This document shows positions 7,906-16,899 of a DNA stretch of 64,000 nucleotides, one piece after another. Each line of letters opens with the position of its first letter. Within the stretch, counting starts at the first letter, position 1. The DNA comes from CAYREE01 sp964423225 (lineage in GTDB: Archaea > Altiarchaeota > Altiarchaeia > IMC4 > SCGC-AAA252-I15): contig CAYREE010000002.1 of the NCBI GenBank assembly GCA_964423225.1, forward strand, positions 12,067 through 76,066, read 5' to 3'. Position numbers and translations under genes: made by a program. The notes beneath the pieces were generated by a model. It searched no databases. It was not told the origin of the DNA and saw only the letters and a program-made list of their open reading frames with translations.

Positions 7906-9174
7906 TCATCCACCTAGTTTATCATATATGTCTTTATTCAACATGTCCTTGGTAATTCTCTGCATATTAAAAATTGGGGCTCTTCTATTTTTTTTAGTTG
8001 GTAGCATATGGGGTGCATAGAATTCCCAGACTATCTCCCCATCCATTGTGACCTCAAATAACTTTCCTTTATTGCTGTATGTAATCAATGTGTTTCCATT
8101 TTCTAATCTTTGACTTCCGCTCCTTGAATCAGAGTAAAAATCTTTTTTTACATCAGATTCATATTTCCAGATTATTTTTTCTTCTATTGGATTATATTCG
8201 ATAACCCTCGAATAGTTTCTATGATTTCCATTATCAAAGATCAGGATATTTCCATTGTCAATTATGCTTGGATTATGCGGGTAGTCAAGTTCGTTCATAC
8301 CCCAATACCATTTCAAGACCTTTTTTTCGATGTCTAGTATAGCGATCATGTTCAGATGTTTGATGCAGATCAAAAGGTCTCCTCTCTTTGAAATAATTGA
8401 ATCTTGTTCAAGATAGTCGACGGTATTAACATGGTATATATCAATCCCATTCTTCATTGATCGCTTATCTGATATACTCAGATTCGTGATGTATGATCCT
8501 TCGTCAAGTTTTTCATGTATCTTTTCAAGTGCATTGTAGTTTATCCTGGAATCTGTTTTTTCTAAAGTGTCATAGATGGATATAATCTCCTTCAATGATC
8601 CGTCTGGATTAAGTTTTGTGATAAGCGTATCCCATATCCTTAATTCAGTGCCGTTAAAGTTTATGTTTTTTAATATATCCTGGATAGCATAGTGGTTTCC
8701 ATCTTCGTCCATATCCATGTCATGGTGATATATCTCATTTTTTTTAAACAATATCTTTGAATCCCAGTCAAGTTTGACTATAGCATTCCTATTAGATAAT
8801 ATTAACAAGCTACCGTCTGGAAAGAGCCTGCCATTCTTAAGTTTTTCAATATATTTTTTCGGTACTTTCCAAGAGTGAACAACGTTTCCATCCATGTCTA
8901 AGAGTTCAGCAATCTCTAGATTAAGGGGTATATACAGGTTATATCCTGGATATGCTTTTTTTAAATCGTATTTTACAACACCTTTCAGATTTAATCCGTC
9001 TTCATCTTCATCTGTTACGTATGGTAGATACCCTAGACCAAATAGACGTTCGTTTATACTATTTACTAAGCTCTCCTTCCCATTGTCGTTCGAATTGTTA
9101 GGTTGATTAGATAGCAGGTGATATGTCAGGATTGTCGTAAGTAGGATGAGTGATAATAGATATGTCTTTTTCAT
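7906..9174 (-). CDS. Arylsulfotransferase-like beta-propeller, membrane anchored (copy 1)
   Basis: A 422-residue protein with an N-terminal membrane anchor (about residues 3-20) and an extracytoplasmic beta-propeller of the arylsulfotransferase (ASST) type. Seen landmarks, in order: a YHHDMDMDEDG segment, an IYHVNTVDYLE segment, YPHNPSIIDNGN, and SGSQRLENGNTLITYS. The His and Arg in these are shared with the two neighbouring paralogues and correspond in kind to the active-site His/Arg of ASST enzymes. The natural sulfate donor and acceptor are unknown, and a structural role is possible. Start ATG 9174 lies 7 bp after the stop of copy 2; a TTG at 9189 was rejected because it overlaps that gene. 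Confidence 0.75.
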   Translation of the reverse strand: MKKTYLLSLILLTTILTYHLLSNQPNNSNDNGKESLVNSINERLFGLGYLPYVTDEDEDGLNLKGVVKYDLKKAYPGYNLYIPLNLEIAELLDMDGNVVHSWKVPKKYIEKLKNGRLFPDGSLLILSNRNAIVKLDWDSKILFKKNEIYHHDMDMDEDGNHYAIQDILKNINFNGTELRIWDTLITKLNPDGSLKEIISIYDTLEKTDSRINYNALEKIHEKLDEGSYITNLSISDKRSMKNGIDIYHVNTVDYLEQDSIISKRGDLLICIKHLNMIAILDIEKKVLKWYWGMNELDYPHNPSIIDNGNILIFDNGNHRNYSRVIEYNPIEEKIIWKYESDVKKDFYSDSRSGSQRLENGNTLITYSNKGKLFEVTMDGEIVWEFYAPHMLPTKKNRRAPIFNMQRITKDMLNKDIYDKLGG

Positions 9175-9181
9175 TTGTTCT

Positions 9182-10432
9182 TCAACCAATGTCTTCTTTT
9201 AATATGGATTTTGGATATCTTGTTAGCCTTGTCACAAGAGCTCTTTTATTTTTTGACTTTAGGCGGTCTGGGCTGAGGAAATCCCATACTATCTCACCGT
9301 TTTTCGTTACCTCGAATGCTCTGCCTTTTGTTGATTCGGTTATCAGTGTATTTCCATTAGGTAGTCTCTGGTTTCCTCCCACAATCATAGAGAAGAATGT
9401 ATCTGGAGGTGTTCCCGTGTAGTTCCAAACAATGGATTGTGAATATGGATTTAATTCCAGTATCATTGAATGAGCTCTTTTTTTAAGGTCTCCATTATCG
9501 AATAACAGGATATTATTTGAGGGTAGAATTGTCGGATGATGAGGGAATAAAAGTTCTTTACCCCAACTCCAGCTTATCTTCTTGTTATGAACATCTAATA
9601 TCACAACAGCTGGTCGAAGATGTCTGAATCCAAGGATGAGCTCTCCCTTATATGCTATTCCTATGTTTCTATCGAGCATCTCTATAGTATTGGCGTGGAA
9701 AGGATCCAGTGCTTTTTCTTGTTTATCCTTATACTTAACCATCATCCTCATATTGAATTTATATCTTTCAGAAATAGGGTGGTCTTCGAACAAATCGTAT
9801 AAAGAAACCTCTTTTATTGGACTGCCATCCTGATCAAGTATTTTTATCGCATTGTCTTGTACGCGTAATGTACCATCTCCTATCGTGATGTTCCTTTGTC
9901 TTATAACGAGTGTATATATGTAGTTTTTCTCTGAGATTGTAATATCATGGTGGTATGAGTCGTAATCCGACCAGAGTATGTTTGAATCCCAGTCTAGCTT
10001 GAATAAGCCCTTCCCTTTTCTAGAGATTGTTATTACATATACGCTCCCATCCCCGGTTAGTTCAGCCCATTCGATTACCGGATTATCCTCAGCAGGCAAT
10101 CGCCAAGTATGTAGGATGTCCCCATTCATATCTGTTAGGTACATCTTGTTGAGTGTCTGTGGCGCATAGAAGTTTAATCCATCATATGCTCGTCTTTTAT
10201 CATAGTATATTACTCCAGTCTTGTTCGGAATTGTCTTTTCATCCACATAATCGATATAGCCGATGTCGTATAGAATCTCACTGAGATCAACATTTTCTTC
10301 GCCACTAGGTGTTTTTAATGGATTGGACTTAATGCTGGGTGGATAAATGAAGTAATAAAATGTAACATATATACTTGTTATTATCACTATCCCTGTTATG
10401 ATAAGTAGTGTACCTAGTATTTTCCGGTCCAT
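9182..10432 (-). CDS. Arylsulfotransferase-like beta-propeller, membrane anchored (copy 2)
   Basis: A 416-residue paralogue of the flanking genes with a longer N-terminal anchor (LLIITGIVIITSIYVTFYYF) and the same propeller landmarks: YHHDITISEK, PFHANTIEML, FPHHPTILPSNN and GGNQRLPNGNTLITES. The first conserved part, YDGLNFYAPQTLN, is shared by copies 1 and 3 in similar form. Orientation is predicted to be outside the cell. The three genes lie head to tail with 7 and 51 bp gaps and differ widely in sequence, so the cluster is an old expansion. ASST-family assignment is by motif pattern; the substrate is not predictable. Confidence 0.75.
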   Translation of the reverse strand: MDRKILGTLLIITGIVIITSIYVTFYYFIYPPSIKSNPLKTPSGEENVDLSEILYDIGYIDYVDEKTIPNKTGVIYYDKRRAYDGLNFYAPQTLNKMYLTDMNGDILHTWRLPAEDNPVIEWAELTGDGSVYVITISRKGKGLFKLDWDSNILWSDYDSYHHDITISEKNYIYTLVIRQRNITIGDGTLRVQDNAIKILDQDGSPIKEVSLYDLFEDHPISERYKFNMRMMVKYKDKQEKALDPFHANTIEMLDRNIGIAYKGELILGFRHLRPAVVILDVHNKKISWSWGKELLFPHHPTILPSNNILLFDNGDLKKRAHSMILELNPYSQSIVWNYTGTPPDTFFSMIVGGNQRLPNGNTLITESTKGRAFEVTKNGEIVWDFLSPDRLKSKNKRALVTRLTRYPKSILKEDIG

Positions 10433-10483
10433 TATAACACAACCTAATTATTACTACTTTTTTTTTATCCCAATATTTATGAA

Positions 10484-11674
10484 CTATTCTCTATGATCAA
10501 TTGTTTCAATACTCTTTTTTTCTAAGCGGTTCATCCGTGAAATCACAGCCCTTTTTTTATTATGTTTCTCTGGAACAAAAAATTCCCATACTTTCTCCCC
10601 TCTAGCTGTTACTTCAAATACTCTTCCTTTATTGGATTCGGTTGGTAGGCGTTGGTTTCCACCCCGTGTAGACGTGTAAAACCGTTTTAATGGTTTTTCC
10701 TTGTATTCCCATACGATCTCTTCTCTATTCGGATCGTATTCGATTATCCGAGAATATTTCCTACTTATTCCATTATCAAATACGAGGATGTTACCATTTT
10801 CAAGTACTGTTGGATGGTGTGGCCAGTCAAGTATTTTCTCCCCCCAAGTCCATTTCACAACCTCTTTTTTCGGATCGATTATAGCAATCATATTCATCTT
10901 TTTAAAGCATGTTATGATATCTCCCTTCTTTCCAACTCCAATATCCTCATTGATTATCTCTATCGTATTTGCATGGAATATATCCGGTCTTTCCTTCCGG
11001 TTTTTTCTAGCTTTTTTAAGGATTTTACTTTTTACATTATCATTTGAAGCATCGTAGACAGATATTTTTTTCAGTATTTTTCCATTTTTAGAGAGGATCA
11101 CTATTTGATTATCTATTATCTTGGTTTTTCTACCGGTTTTCTCGTTTATTATCCTTCTTTTTTTATGTGTGAGTCCATAGACTTTTCCATCATCGTTAAT
11201 CGCTATGTCATGATGATACTTCCCTTTCACAGTCCATTGGATCTCTGATTTCCAGTCTAGTTTAATTAAGTTCTTATTCATATTGATGGCAATTAGGTTC
11301 CCGTCTACATCTGTTTCTGCATATGTTATATGTGATGAGTAAGCCTTTGGGATAGACCATTTATGCATTAGATTACCTTCCATATCGATGAGATATGTAG
11401 TTTTTTCACCAATTGGCGTATAGAGGTTATAACCATCATATGCGTGTTCTTTATCGTATAATGTTACCCTATTTTTTCCTGGATTATGTTCATCAACAAC
11501 ATATGGTAGATAACCTATGGCTTCAAGCCGCTTCTTTATGAGGTCATCAGTCTCAATCTTATCCGTCGTTTCCACGTCAATAGGGTAATAATCCTCTTCA
11601 GTTGGATTATTTGACGCAAATATGATTGCGGAAATGATTATGACTATCAGAATTATCCACCATTTATACACCAT
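10484..11674 (-). CDS. Arylsulfotransferase-like beta-propeller (copy 3), missing one short strand segment
   Basis: A 396-residue membrane-anchored paralogue (anchor WWIILIVIIISAIIF). Landmarks are YHHDIAINDDG, IFHANTIEII and WPHHPTVLENGN. At the position where copies 1 and 2 read QRL-x-NGNTLIT, this copy reads QRLPTESNKG, so six residues (NGNTLI) are absent in frame, an 18 bp deletion at about 10642/10643. That segment forms a propeller strand next to the conserved Arg, so the enzyme may be inactive or altered. It is the first gene of the three-gene group; the upstream region holds a short inverted repeat and tandem octamers. Confidence 0.75.
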   Translation of the reverse strand: MVYKWWIILIVIIISAIIFASNNPTEEDYYPIDVETTDKIETDDLIKKRLEAIGYLPYVVDEHNPGKNRVTLYDKEHAYDGYNLYTPIGEKTTYLIDMEGNLMHKWSIPKAYSSHITYAETDVDGNLIAINMNKNLIKLDWKSEIQWTVKGKYHHDIAINDDGKVYGLTHKKRRIINEKTGRKTKIIDNQIVILSKNGKILKKISVYDASNDNVKSKILKKARKNRKERPDIFHANTIEIINEDIGVGKKGDIITCFKKMNMIAIIDPKKEVVKWTWGEKILDWPHHPTVLENGNILVFDNGISRKYSRIIEYDPNREEIVWEYKEKPLKRFYTSTRGGNQRLPTESNKGRVFEVTARGEKVWEFFVPEKHNKKRAVISRMNRLEKKSIETIDHRE

Positions 11675-11714
11675 TTTTCCCCATCTTCCCTTGATTTTTT
11701 TTAAATGTATTATT

Positions 11715-11752
11715 ACTGTTTATAACAGTGTAAAAAACGGTTTTACGGTTTT
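11715..11752. promoter_or_regulatory. Inverted repeat and tandem octamers in divergent promoter region
   Basis: Between the divergent copy-3 propeller and pgk lie ACTGTT-TAT-AACAGT (11715-11729), a 6 bp inverted repeat, and two abutting copies of ACGGTTTT (11737-11752). Either could be a regulator site for one or both genes. Evidence is symmetry and location only. Confidence 0.35.
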
Positions 11753-11801
11753 TTAACTTCACACCTATTCTTAACCCATATTCACTTATGAGGGATGTTT
11801 T

Positions 11802-13016
11802 ATGATTGACGGGATACGAACTATAGACGACTATGATTTCAAAGGAAAAACCACGATTCTCCGACTTGACCTGAATACCCCGATTGATCCAGAGACTGGG
11901 GGATTCCTAGAGGACAGGCGGATGAGATCTCATGTTCCAACAATACAGGAACTTGCAGACAAGAAGGCGAAAGTTGTATGCCTTGCGCATCAGGGAAGAG
12001 CGGGTGAGCCACAGTTCACCACACTCGAAAAACATGCAAAACATTTAAGCAAATTACTTGATACGAATGTAAAATATGTTGAAGATATTTTCGGCCCTAC
12101 AGCACGGACCGAGATAAAGAACATGCAGGATGGAGAAATACTTTTACTTGATAATGTTCGGATTTATTCTGAAGAGGCGCTTGAGAGACCTGCTGACGTA
12201 CAGTCGACGACGTTATTGGTTAAGAATATCGCACCTCTTGCCGATGCTTTTGTGAATGATGCTTTTGGTACTGCGCATCGCAGCCAGGCTTCAACTGTTG
12301 GTTTTACTAAATTATTGCCAAGTTATGCTGGTAGACTCATGGAAAAAGAAGTGAGGGCGTTAGGTGATGTTATGAAAAGCCCTAAAAAGCCTCTTGTATT
12401 CATTTTAGGTGGTGCGAAAGTCAAGGATTCTATGCGGATCATGAGTAAGGCGTTAAGAAGTGGGGTTGAAACGATACTTACTGGTGGTGTTCTTGCGAAT
12501 GTTTTTCTTGCTGCAATGAATTATCGTCTTGGTGAACCATCTATCGAGTTCATCAGAGGTAAGAATTTCATAGACCAGATTGATATTGGCAGAAGGTTGC
12601 TTGAGGAATATCCGGATCAGATTGTTTTACCAATTGATCTTGCTATCGATAAGAAGGGTGAGAGAGTCCAGATTGATCTACATGAGCTTCCTCAGAATTA
12701 TCGGATAGTTGATGTTGGTGAGAAGACGATTGAAAAATATATTTCGGTAATCAACAGTGCGGGAACAGTTTTCATTAATGGTGCTTTGGGTATCTATGAG
12801 ACCCCCGTGTTCGCAAAGGGTACTGAGGAAGTGATAAAGTCGATTGCAGACTCAAGTTGTTTCTCTGTTGTTGGTGGCGGTGATACTGTTGCTGCTGCAA
12901 GGAATCTTGATGTTGAGGATAGGATAACTCATGTGAGTACTGGTGGTAAGGCGTCTATTGATTTCCTTGCTGGTGTCAGGCTTTCTGCAATAGAATGCTT
13001 AAAAGAGTCTGGTTAG
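11802..13016 (+). CDS. pgk: Phosphoglycerate kinase
   Basis: Cytoplasmic glycolytic/gluconeogenic kinase interconverting 1,3-bisphosphoglycerate plus ADP and 3-phosphoglycerate plus ATP. At 404 residues it is of normal archaeal length. Seen: the substrate-site N-terminus LRLDLNTPID, LAHQGRAGEP, the hinge GGAKVKDSMR, and the nucleotide-site VVGGGDTVAA near the C-terminus. Start ATG 11802 follows GAGGGATG, a partial Shine-Dalgarno. It is divergent from the propeller group and followed by a small membrane protein gene with its own promoter. Confidence 0.97.
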   Translation: MIDGIRTIDDYDFKGKTTILRLDLNTPIDPETGGFLEDRRMRSHVPTIQELADKKAKVVCLAHQGRAGEPQFTTLEKHAKHLSKLLDTNVKYVEDIFGPTARTEIKNMQDGEILLLDNVRIYSEEALERPADVQSTTLLVKNIAPLADAFVNDAFGTAHRSQASTVGFTKLLPSYAGRLMEKEVRALGDVMKSPKKPLVFILGGAKVKDSMRIMSKALRSGVETILTGGVLANVFLAAMNYRLGEPSIEFIRGKNFIDQIDIGRRLLEEYPDQIVLPIDLAIDKKGERVQIDLHELPQNYRIVDVGEKTIEKYISVINSAGTVFINGALGIYETPVFAKGTEEVIKSIADSSCFSVVGGGDTVAAARNLDVEDRITHVSTGGKASIDFLAGVRLSAIECLKESG

Positions 13017-13021
13017 GGACA

Positions 13022-13030
13022 TTTTTATAT
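13022..13030 (+). promoter_or_regulatory. TATA box for a leaderless small gene
   Basis: TTTTTATAT is centred about 28 bp before ATG 13054, which places the predicted transcript start at or next to the start codon. A leaderless transcript is therefore likely for the 54-aa protein. Confidence 0.5.
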
Positions 13031-13053
13031 GTCTCTTCCCACATTCTATCAAG

Positions 13054-13218
13054 ATGAGCGACCTTGAATTTCTGATACCAAAGAACATTCCTGTATGGGA
13101 GATTGTGGTCATAATGTGTGCAGCGTTTGCAATGCTTCTTGTATTCATCCTCTGGTATTTTTTCGGATATGAGTTGGTTGTCCTACCCTCGGGGCCTAGT
13201 GTCATGAATTCGGTATAG
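13054..13218 (+). CDS. Small single-pass membrane protein (54 aa)
   Basis: An open frame of 54 codons with one strong hydrophobic segment (about residues 14-36, containing IVVIMCAAFAMLLVFILWYF). It has a short polar N-terminus (MSDLEFLIPKN) and a short C-terminal tail. It is supported by the TATA element about 28 bp upstream and by its fit between pgk and the next promoter. No family is recognised and the function is unknown. Confidence 0.55.
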   Translation: MSDLEFLIPKNIPVWEIVVIMCAAFAMLLVFILWYFFGYELVVLPSGPSVMNSV

Positions 13219-13256
13219 GATAATCATGTTTTAATTCTTAAACCAATTTTAATATT

Positions 13257-14435
13257 ATGGATATTAGTCCTAGAGAAATATTTGCATTCCTTTTTTTCAT
13301 TTTAATCTTGTCGTTAGTCTTTTATACAAACTTGATTCCAGTCGTTTATCATGGTGATGAAGGTGGTTGGATTACTAGTGGAGTGCTTTATTACCAGATG
13401 TTTTTCATTGATAGGCAATTTGATCCGGTTGAATGGTATTATTCTAATCCTGGAAAGTATGCTTTTGGAGCTATGAATCCTCCAGTTGCTAAATATTTTA
13501 TCGGCTGGTCTGTTAACGATTTGGTGGGTGAGGATTTTAATTATTTCTATGCTTTTACAAATGATCGTGATTGGAACTATGAGCATGGACGCATGCCTCC
13601 TGAAAATGTTTTATCATCTGCACGAGGTATTGCATTAGTCTTTTCATTTCTTGCTCTTTTACTCTACTGGATTTCTTTAAGGAGATTGTTTGACTATAGG
13701 GTCGCACTTGTATCCTGTCTTCTAGTACTCTTCAATACACAGTTTTTAAAGAATGCTCGTCGTGTGATGACTGAACCCTTTTTCTTCTTTTTTTGGGCTA
13801 TCACGCTCTTTCTGATCGTCTTCTTTTATGTTCGTAAGGATAGGATAAGGCTGGTATATCTGTTTTTTGCAGGGATCGCTGCAGGGCTATGTTTTTCTTC
13901 AAAGCTTCTTGGTGCGTTCTTCCTAATGGTTGTTTTGACAATCTTATTCCTTGATACTATTCATTCAAAAGAGTATATCGGACTATTATGTAAAACCATA
14001 TTATTCCTAGCATCATTCTCCCTGGTTTTTATCTTGGTGAATCCCTTGTTTTATCCTTGTGATTGTCCAAACATCGGCTCAGTTCCAGAACGGTTAATTA
14101 GCATGATAGTATATTGGATGCAACGATTCCCATCTGAAAACATGGGTATTGTAGACCGGCTAGGATTCATGTTTATCAATAATTCCACCATGTTTATTGA
14201 TGGATTGATTGGACTTGCTGGGTTCATCTATCTGTCTAATATCTTGTATCGCAAACGTGATTTACAGGATATACGGGTAATAGCTCTTGTATTGTTTTTC
14301 TATAGCATACTCCTTGGCTTCTTTATGCAGCTTAAATTCCTTAGATGGCATCTATTCATGCACTGGGCTATCTCCCCTCTGGCAGGGTACATGATTGTTG
14401 AATTGATAGACAAGGTGCGAAATCATAGAGGATAA
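13257..14435 (+). CDS. PMT/ArnT-like membrane glycosyltransferase
   Basis: A 392-residue polytopic protein with about nine hydrophobic segments. The first extracytoplasmic loop carries the Asp-Glu pair in VVYHGDEGGW (residues 34-35), the catalytic-type motif of GT-C protein O-mannosyltransferases and ArnT-like enzymes, and a conserved RVMTEPFF lies in a later loop. Such enzymes move sugars from polyprenyl-phosphate carriers to proteins or lipids outside the membrane. Several Thr-rich exported proteins in this window would be natural acceptors, which is inference. ATG 13257 is about 25 bp after a TTTAAT element, so the transcript is probably leaderless. Confidence 0.8.
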   Translation: MDISPREIFAFLFFILILSLVFYTNLIPVVYHGDEGGWITSGVLYYQMFFIDRQFDPVEWYYSNPGKYAFGAMNPPVAKYFIGWSVNDLVGEDFNYFYAFTNDRDWNYEHGRMPPENVLSSARGIALVFSFLALLLYWISLRRLFDYRVALVSCLLVLFNTQFLKNARRVMTEPFFFFFWAITLFLIVFFYVRKDRIRLVYLFFAGIAAGLCFSSKLLGAFFLMVVLTILFLDTIHSKEYIGLLCKTILFLASFSLVFILVNPLFYPCDCPNIGSVPERLISMIVYWMQRFPSENMGIVDRLGFMFINNSTMFIDGLIGLAGFIYLSNILYRKRDLQDIRVIALVLFFYSILLGFFMQLKFLRWHLFMHWAISPLAGYMIVELIDKVRNHRG

Positions 14436-14438
14436 ATT

Positions 14439-14762
14439 TTATTTATCAAGATCTTTAACAAGCTTTTTTAGATATTTTAATCCTTCATTAAGTGTTTTAT
14501 GACCTGATTCAGTTATCTTATAATACTTTCTCTGTCTGTTGTCAATGAGCTTCCATTCAGTTTTCACATAGCCTTCAAGTTCTAGTCTGTAAAGGACCAT
14601 GTATGCGGTTACTTTACCGATCTCGAATCCGAACCGTTTTTCGACCTTTTCCTTGACTTCATATGCGTATACTGGTCCTTTTTCCATTAATGAGAGGATA
14701 TAGACCCATAGTACATCAATAGTCGTCTTATCCTTCAGCCTTCTTAACGGTGGATTATCCAT
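14439..14762 (-). CDS. PadR-family transcriptional regulator
   Basis: A 107-residue winged-helix protein. The pattern LWVYILSLMEKGPVYAYEVK, then VTAYMVLYRLELEGYVK and RKYYKITESGHKTLNEG, is that of the PadR DNA-binding domain, with a short C-terminal helix for dimerisation. It lies convergent with the glycosyltransferase (3 bp gap) and divergent from the inositol-phosphate synthase across a 66 bp promoter region, so the inositol lipid pair is its most likely target besides itself. The effector is unknown. Confidence 0.85.
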   Translation of the reverse strand: MDNPPLRRLKDKTTIDVLWVYILSLMEKGPVYAYEVKEKVEKRFGFEIGKVTAYMVLYRLELEGYVKTEWKLIDNRQRKYYKITESGHKTLNEGLKYLKKLVKDLDK

Positions 14763-14788
14763 TTTAGTAATATTTTATGACCGTGAAA

Positions 14789-14798
14789 TATTTAAATA
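14789..14798. promoter_or_regulatory. Palindromic TATA element shared by padR-like and inositol synthase genes
   Basis: TATTTAAATA reads the same on both strands. It is centred 27-35 bp from each divergent start codon (14762 minus, 14829 plus), which is the right spacing for a TATA box in both directions. Confidence 0.55.
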
Positions 14799-14828
14799 CT
14801 AAATAACCTGTATTATTAATTGATAAAG

Positions 14829-15914
14829 ATGAAGAAGATCAATGTAGCGGTCATTGGGGTGGGTAATTGTGCATCCTCTTTGGTGCAAGGAGTTGAATAT
14901 TACAAGAGCATAGATGCCAATGATCCTCTCATACCTGGATTAATGCATAATGTCATTTCTGGATATAAGATAGACAGTATAAACTTCGTGTCTGCGATTG
15001 ATGTCGACTCTAAGAAAGTTGGCAAGGATCTGAGTGAGGCAATCTTTACAGATCCGAATTGTACTGTGAAGTTCTCTGATGTTCCAAACTGGGATGTCGA
15101 GGTCAAGAAAGGACCAGTACTTGATGGTGTAACAGACCTTACTAAGGACAAGTTCGTGGTTGATCAAAAACAAAAGCCAATTGATGTTGCTAAAGAGCTT
15201 CGGGATAGTGGCGCAGAAATTGCGGTATGTTATCTTCCTGTTGGGTCGGAGCAAGCCGTCAATTATTATGCTAATGAATGTCTTAAAGCTGGTGTTGCAT
15301 TAATCAATGCGATACCCGTATTTATTGCATCTAATAAAGATTGGGCAGATAAATTCCAGAAGGCTAAAATTCCGGTTATTGGTGATGACATTAAAAGCCA
15401 GGTTGGCGCAACCATAGTCCATAGGACATTAACAAGATTGTTTGTTGACCGTGGAGTCAAGTTGGATCACACTTATCAGTTGAATGTTGGTGGTAACACA
15501 GACTTCTTGAATATGTTGGAGCGTACAAGGCTTAAAAGCAAAAAAATCAGCAAGACGCAGAGCGTACAATCCCAACTACCCACGCAGATGCCGGCTGAGG
15601 ACATACATATCGGTCCAAGCGATTATGTGCCTTTCCTTGATGATAAAAAACTCTGCTTCATTAGGATGGAGGGGAGAAAATTCGGTGATGTACCTATTAA
15701 CATTGAGTTGCGTCTGGATGTCGAGGATAGTCCGAACTCTGCAGGTGTTATTGTTGATGCGGTAAGGTGTGCGAAAATCGCTTTGGATCGTGGGATTGGA
15801 GGTCCATTATACAGTCCCTCAAGCTATTTTATGAAAAGTCCACCAATACAATATACTGATACGGTAGCAAGGGACATGGTAGAAGAATTCATTCAGAAAA
15901 AAAGAGAAAGGTAA
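14829..15914 (+). CDS. ino1: myo-Inositol-1-phosphate synthase
   Basis: NAD-dependent enzyme converting glucose 6-phosphate to L-myo-inositol 1-phosphate, the head-group precursor for archaeal inositol lipids. Seen: the Rossmann loop VAVIGVGNCASSL at the N-terminus, VCYLPVGSEQA, the core GDDIKSQVGATIVHR, and NVGGNTDFLNM. At 361 residues it is of the short archaeal/actinobacterial type. A TTG three codons upstream was rejected in favour of ATG 14829, which fits the TATA spacing. The next gene begins 2 bp after the stop and encodes the enzyme that uses the product, so the two form an operon. Confidence 0.95.
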   Translation: MKKINVAVIGVGNCASSLVQGVEYYKSIDANDPLIPGLMHNVISGYKIDSINFVSAIDVDSKKVGKDLSEAIFTDPNCTVKFSDVPNWDVEVKKGPVLDGVTDLTKDKFVVDQKQKPIDVAKELRDSGAEIAVCYLPVGSEQAVNYYANECLKAGVALINAIPVFIASNKDWADKFQKAKIPVIGDDIKSQVGATIVHRTLTRLFVDRGVKLDHTYQLNVGGNTDFLNMLERTRLKSKKISKTQSVQSQLPTQMPAEDIHIGPSDYVPFLDDKKLCFIRMEGRKFGDVPINIELRLDVEDSPNSAGVIVDAVRCAKIALDRGIGGPLYSPSSYFMKSPPIQYTDTVARDMVEEFIQKKRER

Positions 15915-15915
15915 A

Positions 15916-16530
15916 ATGCTCAGGTCAAGATACTCAGAACAAGCGGCATCATGGAATGTTAGGGTCGGTCTTGTTTTCTCAAGGCTTGGTGTTCCAGCTA
16001 ATACCTGGACTGTATTATCACTATTGCCTGCATTCTTGGGAGTCATATGCCTCTATTATAAACAGTTGTTCCCCGGATTCATATTGTTCCTCATATCTGC
16101 TTTTATTGACATCATTGATGGAAATGTTGCGCGTGTCACAAAAAGCGTATCTAGTTTTGGAGCATTTCTCGATGGTTTGATAGACAGATATGTTGAGATA
16201 TTATTATATCTTGGCTTATGGTTCTACCTTGATGGCGGACCAACTTTTATAATCTCATCAAGCCTTTGGATAATCCTACTTGTATATAGTGCGATAATGC
16301 CCTCTTTTATAACCGCTTATGCAGACCATCGAAAGGTTATCACAGAACCTGAACAACACAAGGAGATGGGAGGACTAGTTGAACGGTTTGAACGCCTTAT
16401 AATAATCTATGCAGGAATGGTTTTAGGCCTTCTTAACCCTGTCTACCTATTATATTCGATAGTAATTGTCGTGATATTATCTAATATTACGGCCATTCAG
16501 AGGATCAAGTATGTTTTTAAACATGCCTAA
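15916..16530 (+). CDS. CDP-alcohol phosphatidyltransferase, probable archaetidylinositol phosphate synthase
   Basis: A 204-residue membrane enzyme with about six hydrophobic segments. The full CDP-alcohol phosphotransferase signature is present: D65-x2-D68-G-x2-A72-R-x8-G82-x3-D86-x3-D90, seen as DIIDGNVARV then FGAFLDGLIDRY. It transfers a lipid phosphate from a CDP-lipid to an alcohol. The adjacent inositol-1-phosphate synthase strongly suggests the acceptor is inositol 1-phosphate, making archaetidylinositol phosphate. Family is certain; substrate is inferred from operon context. Confidence 0.9.
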   Translation: MLRSRYSEQAASWNVRVGLVFSRLGVPANTWTVLSLLPAFLGVICLYYKQLFPGFILFLISAFIDIIDGNVARVTKSVSSFGAFLDGLIDRYVEILLYLGLWFYLDGGPTFIISSSLWIILLVYSAIMPSFITAYADHRKVITEPEQHKEMGGLVERFERLIIIYAGMVLGLLNPVYLLYSIVIVVILSNITAIQRIKYVFKHA

Positions 16531-16569
16531 TAGCTTTTTAATGCTTTTTTACCTCTAAATAATTCCAAA

Positions 16570-16899
16570 ATGAATGATGATCTAACACCAAAGAAAATAG
16601 TGAATATACTGATTGAAAAACATGATAGATTCATCAGTGAATATTCTAGTGACATGGAGCGATGGGAGCGTATTAATATGCTCAAGGAGAAGAGGGATCA
16701 GTTGTTGTATTGGATAGAGGATGATAAGGAAGGTAAGTTTTCCCAGGAATTTGAGGATTGTTCAAAGGAGCTTGAGGGATTGGAGGATCAGATGAGCATT
16801 TCTTCTCTAGCACAATATAAGAATAATAAGCAGGCAGTTGCTTCGCATAAGGTAGCCAAGAAATATTGGCTTAAGGCATTGAAGGAGTTATCGTCATGA
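16570..16899 (+). CDS. Small helical protein co-transcribed with a coiled-coil protein
   Basis: A 109-residue charged, mostly helical protein with no Cys cluster, signal or membrane segment. Heptad-like spacing is visible (KRDQLLYWIEDDKEG, FEDCSKELEGLEDQM). Its TGA overlaps the ATG of the next gene (ATGA), so translation is coupled and the two products probably act together. A TTTTTAAT element about 30 bp upstream fits a promoter. The family is not recognised. Confidence 0.7.
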   Translation: MNDDLTPKKIVNILIEKHDRFISEYSSDMERWERINMLKEKRDQLLYWIEDDKEGKFSQEFEDCSKELEGLEDQMSISSLAQYKNNKQAVASHKVAKKYWLKALKELSS

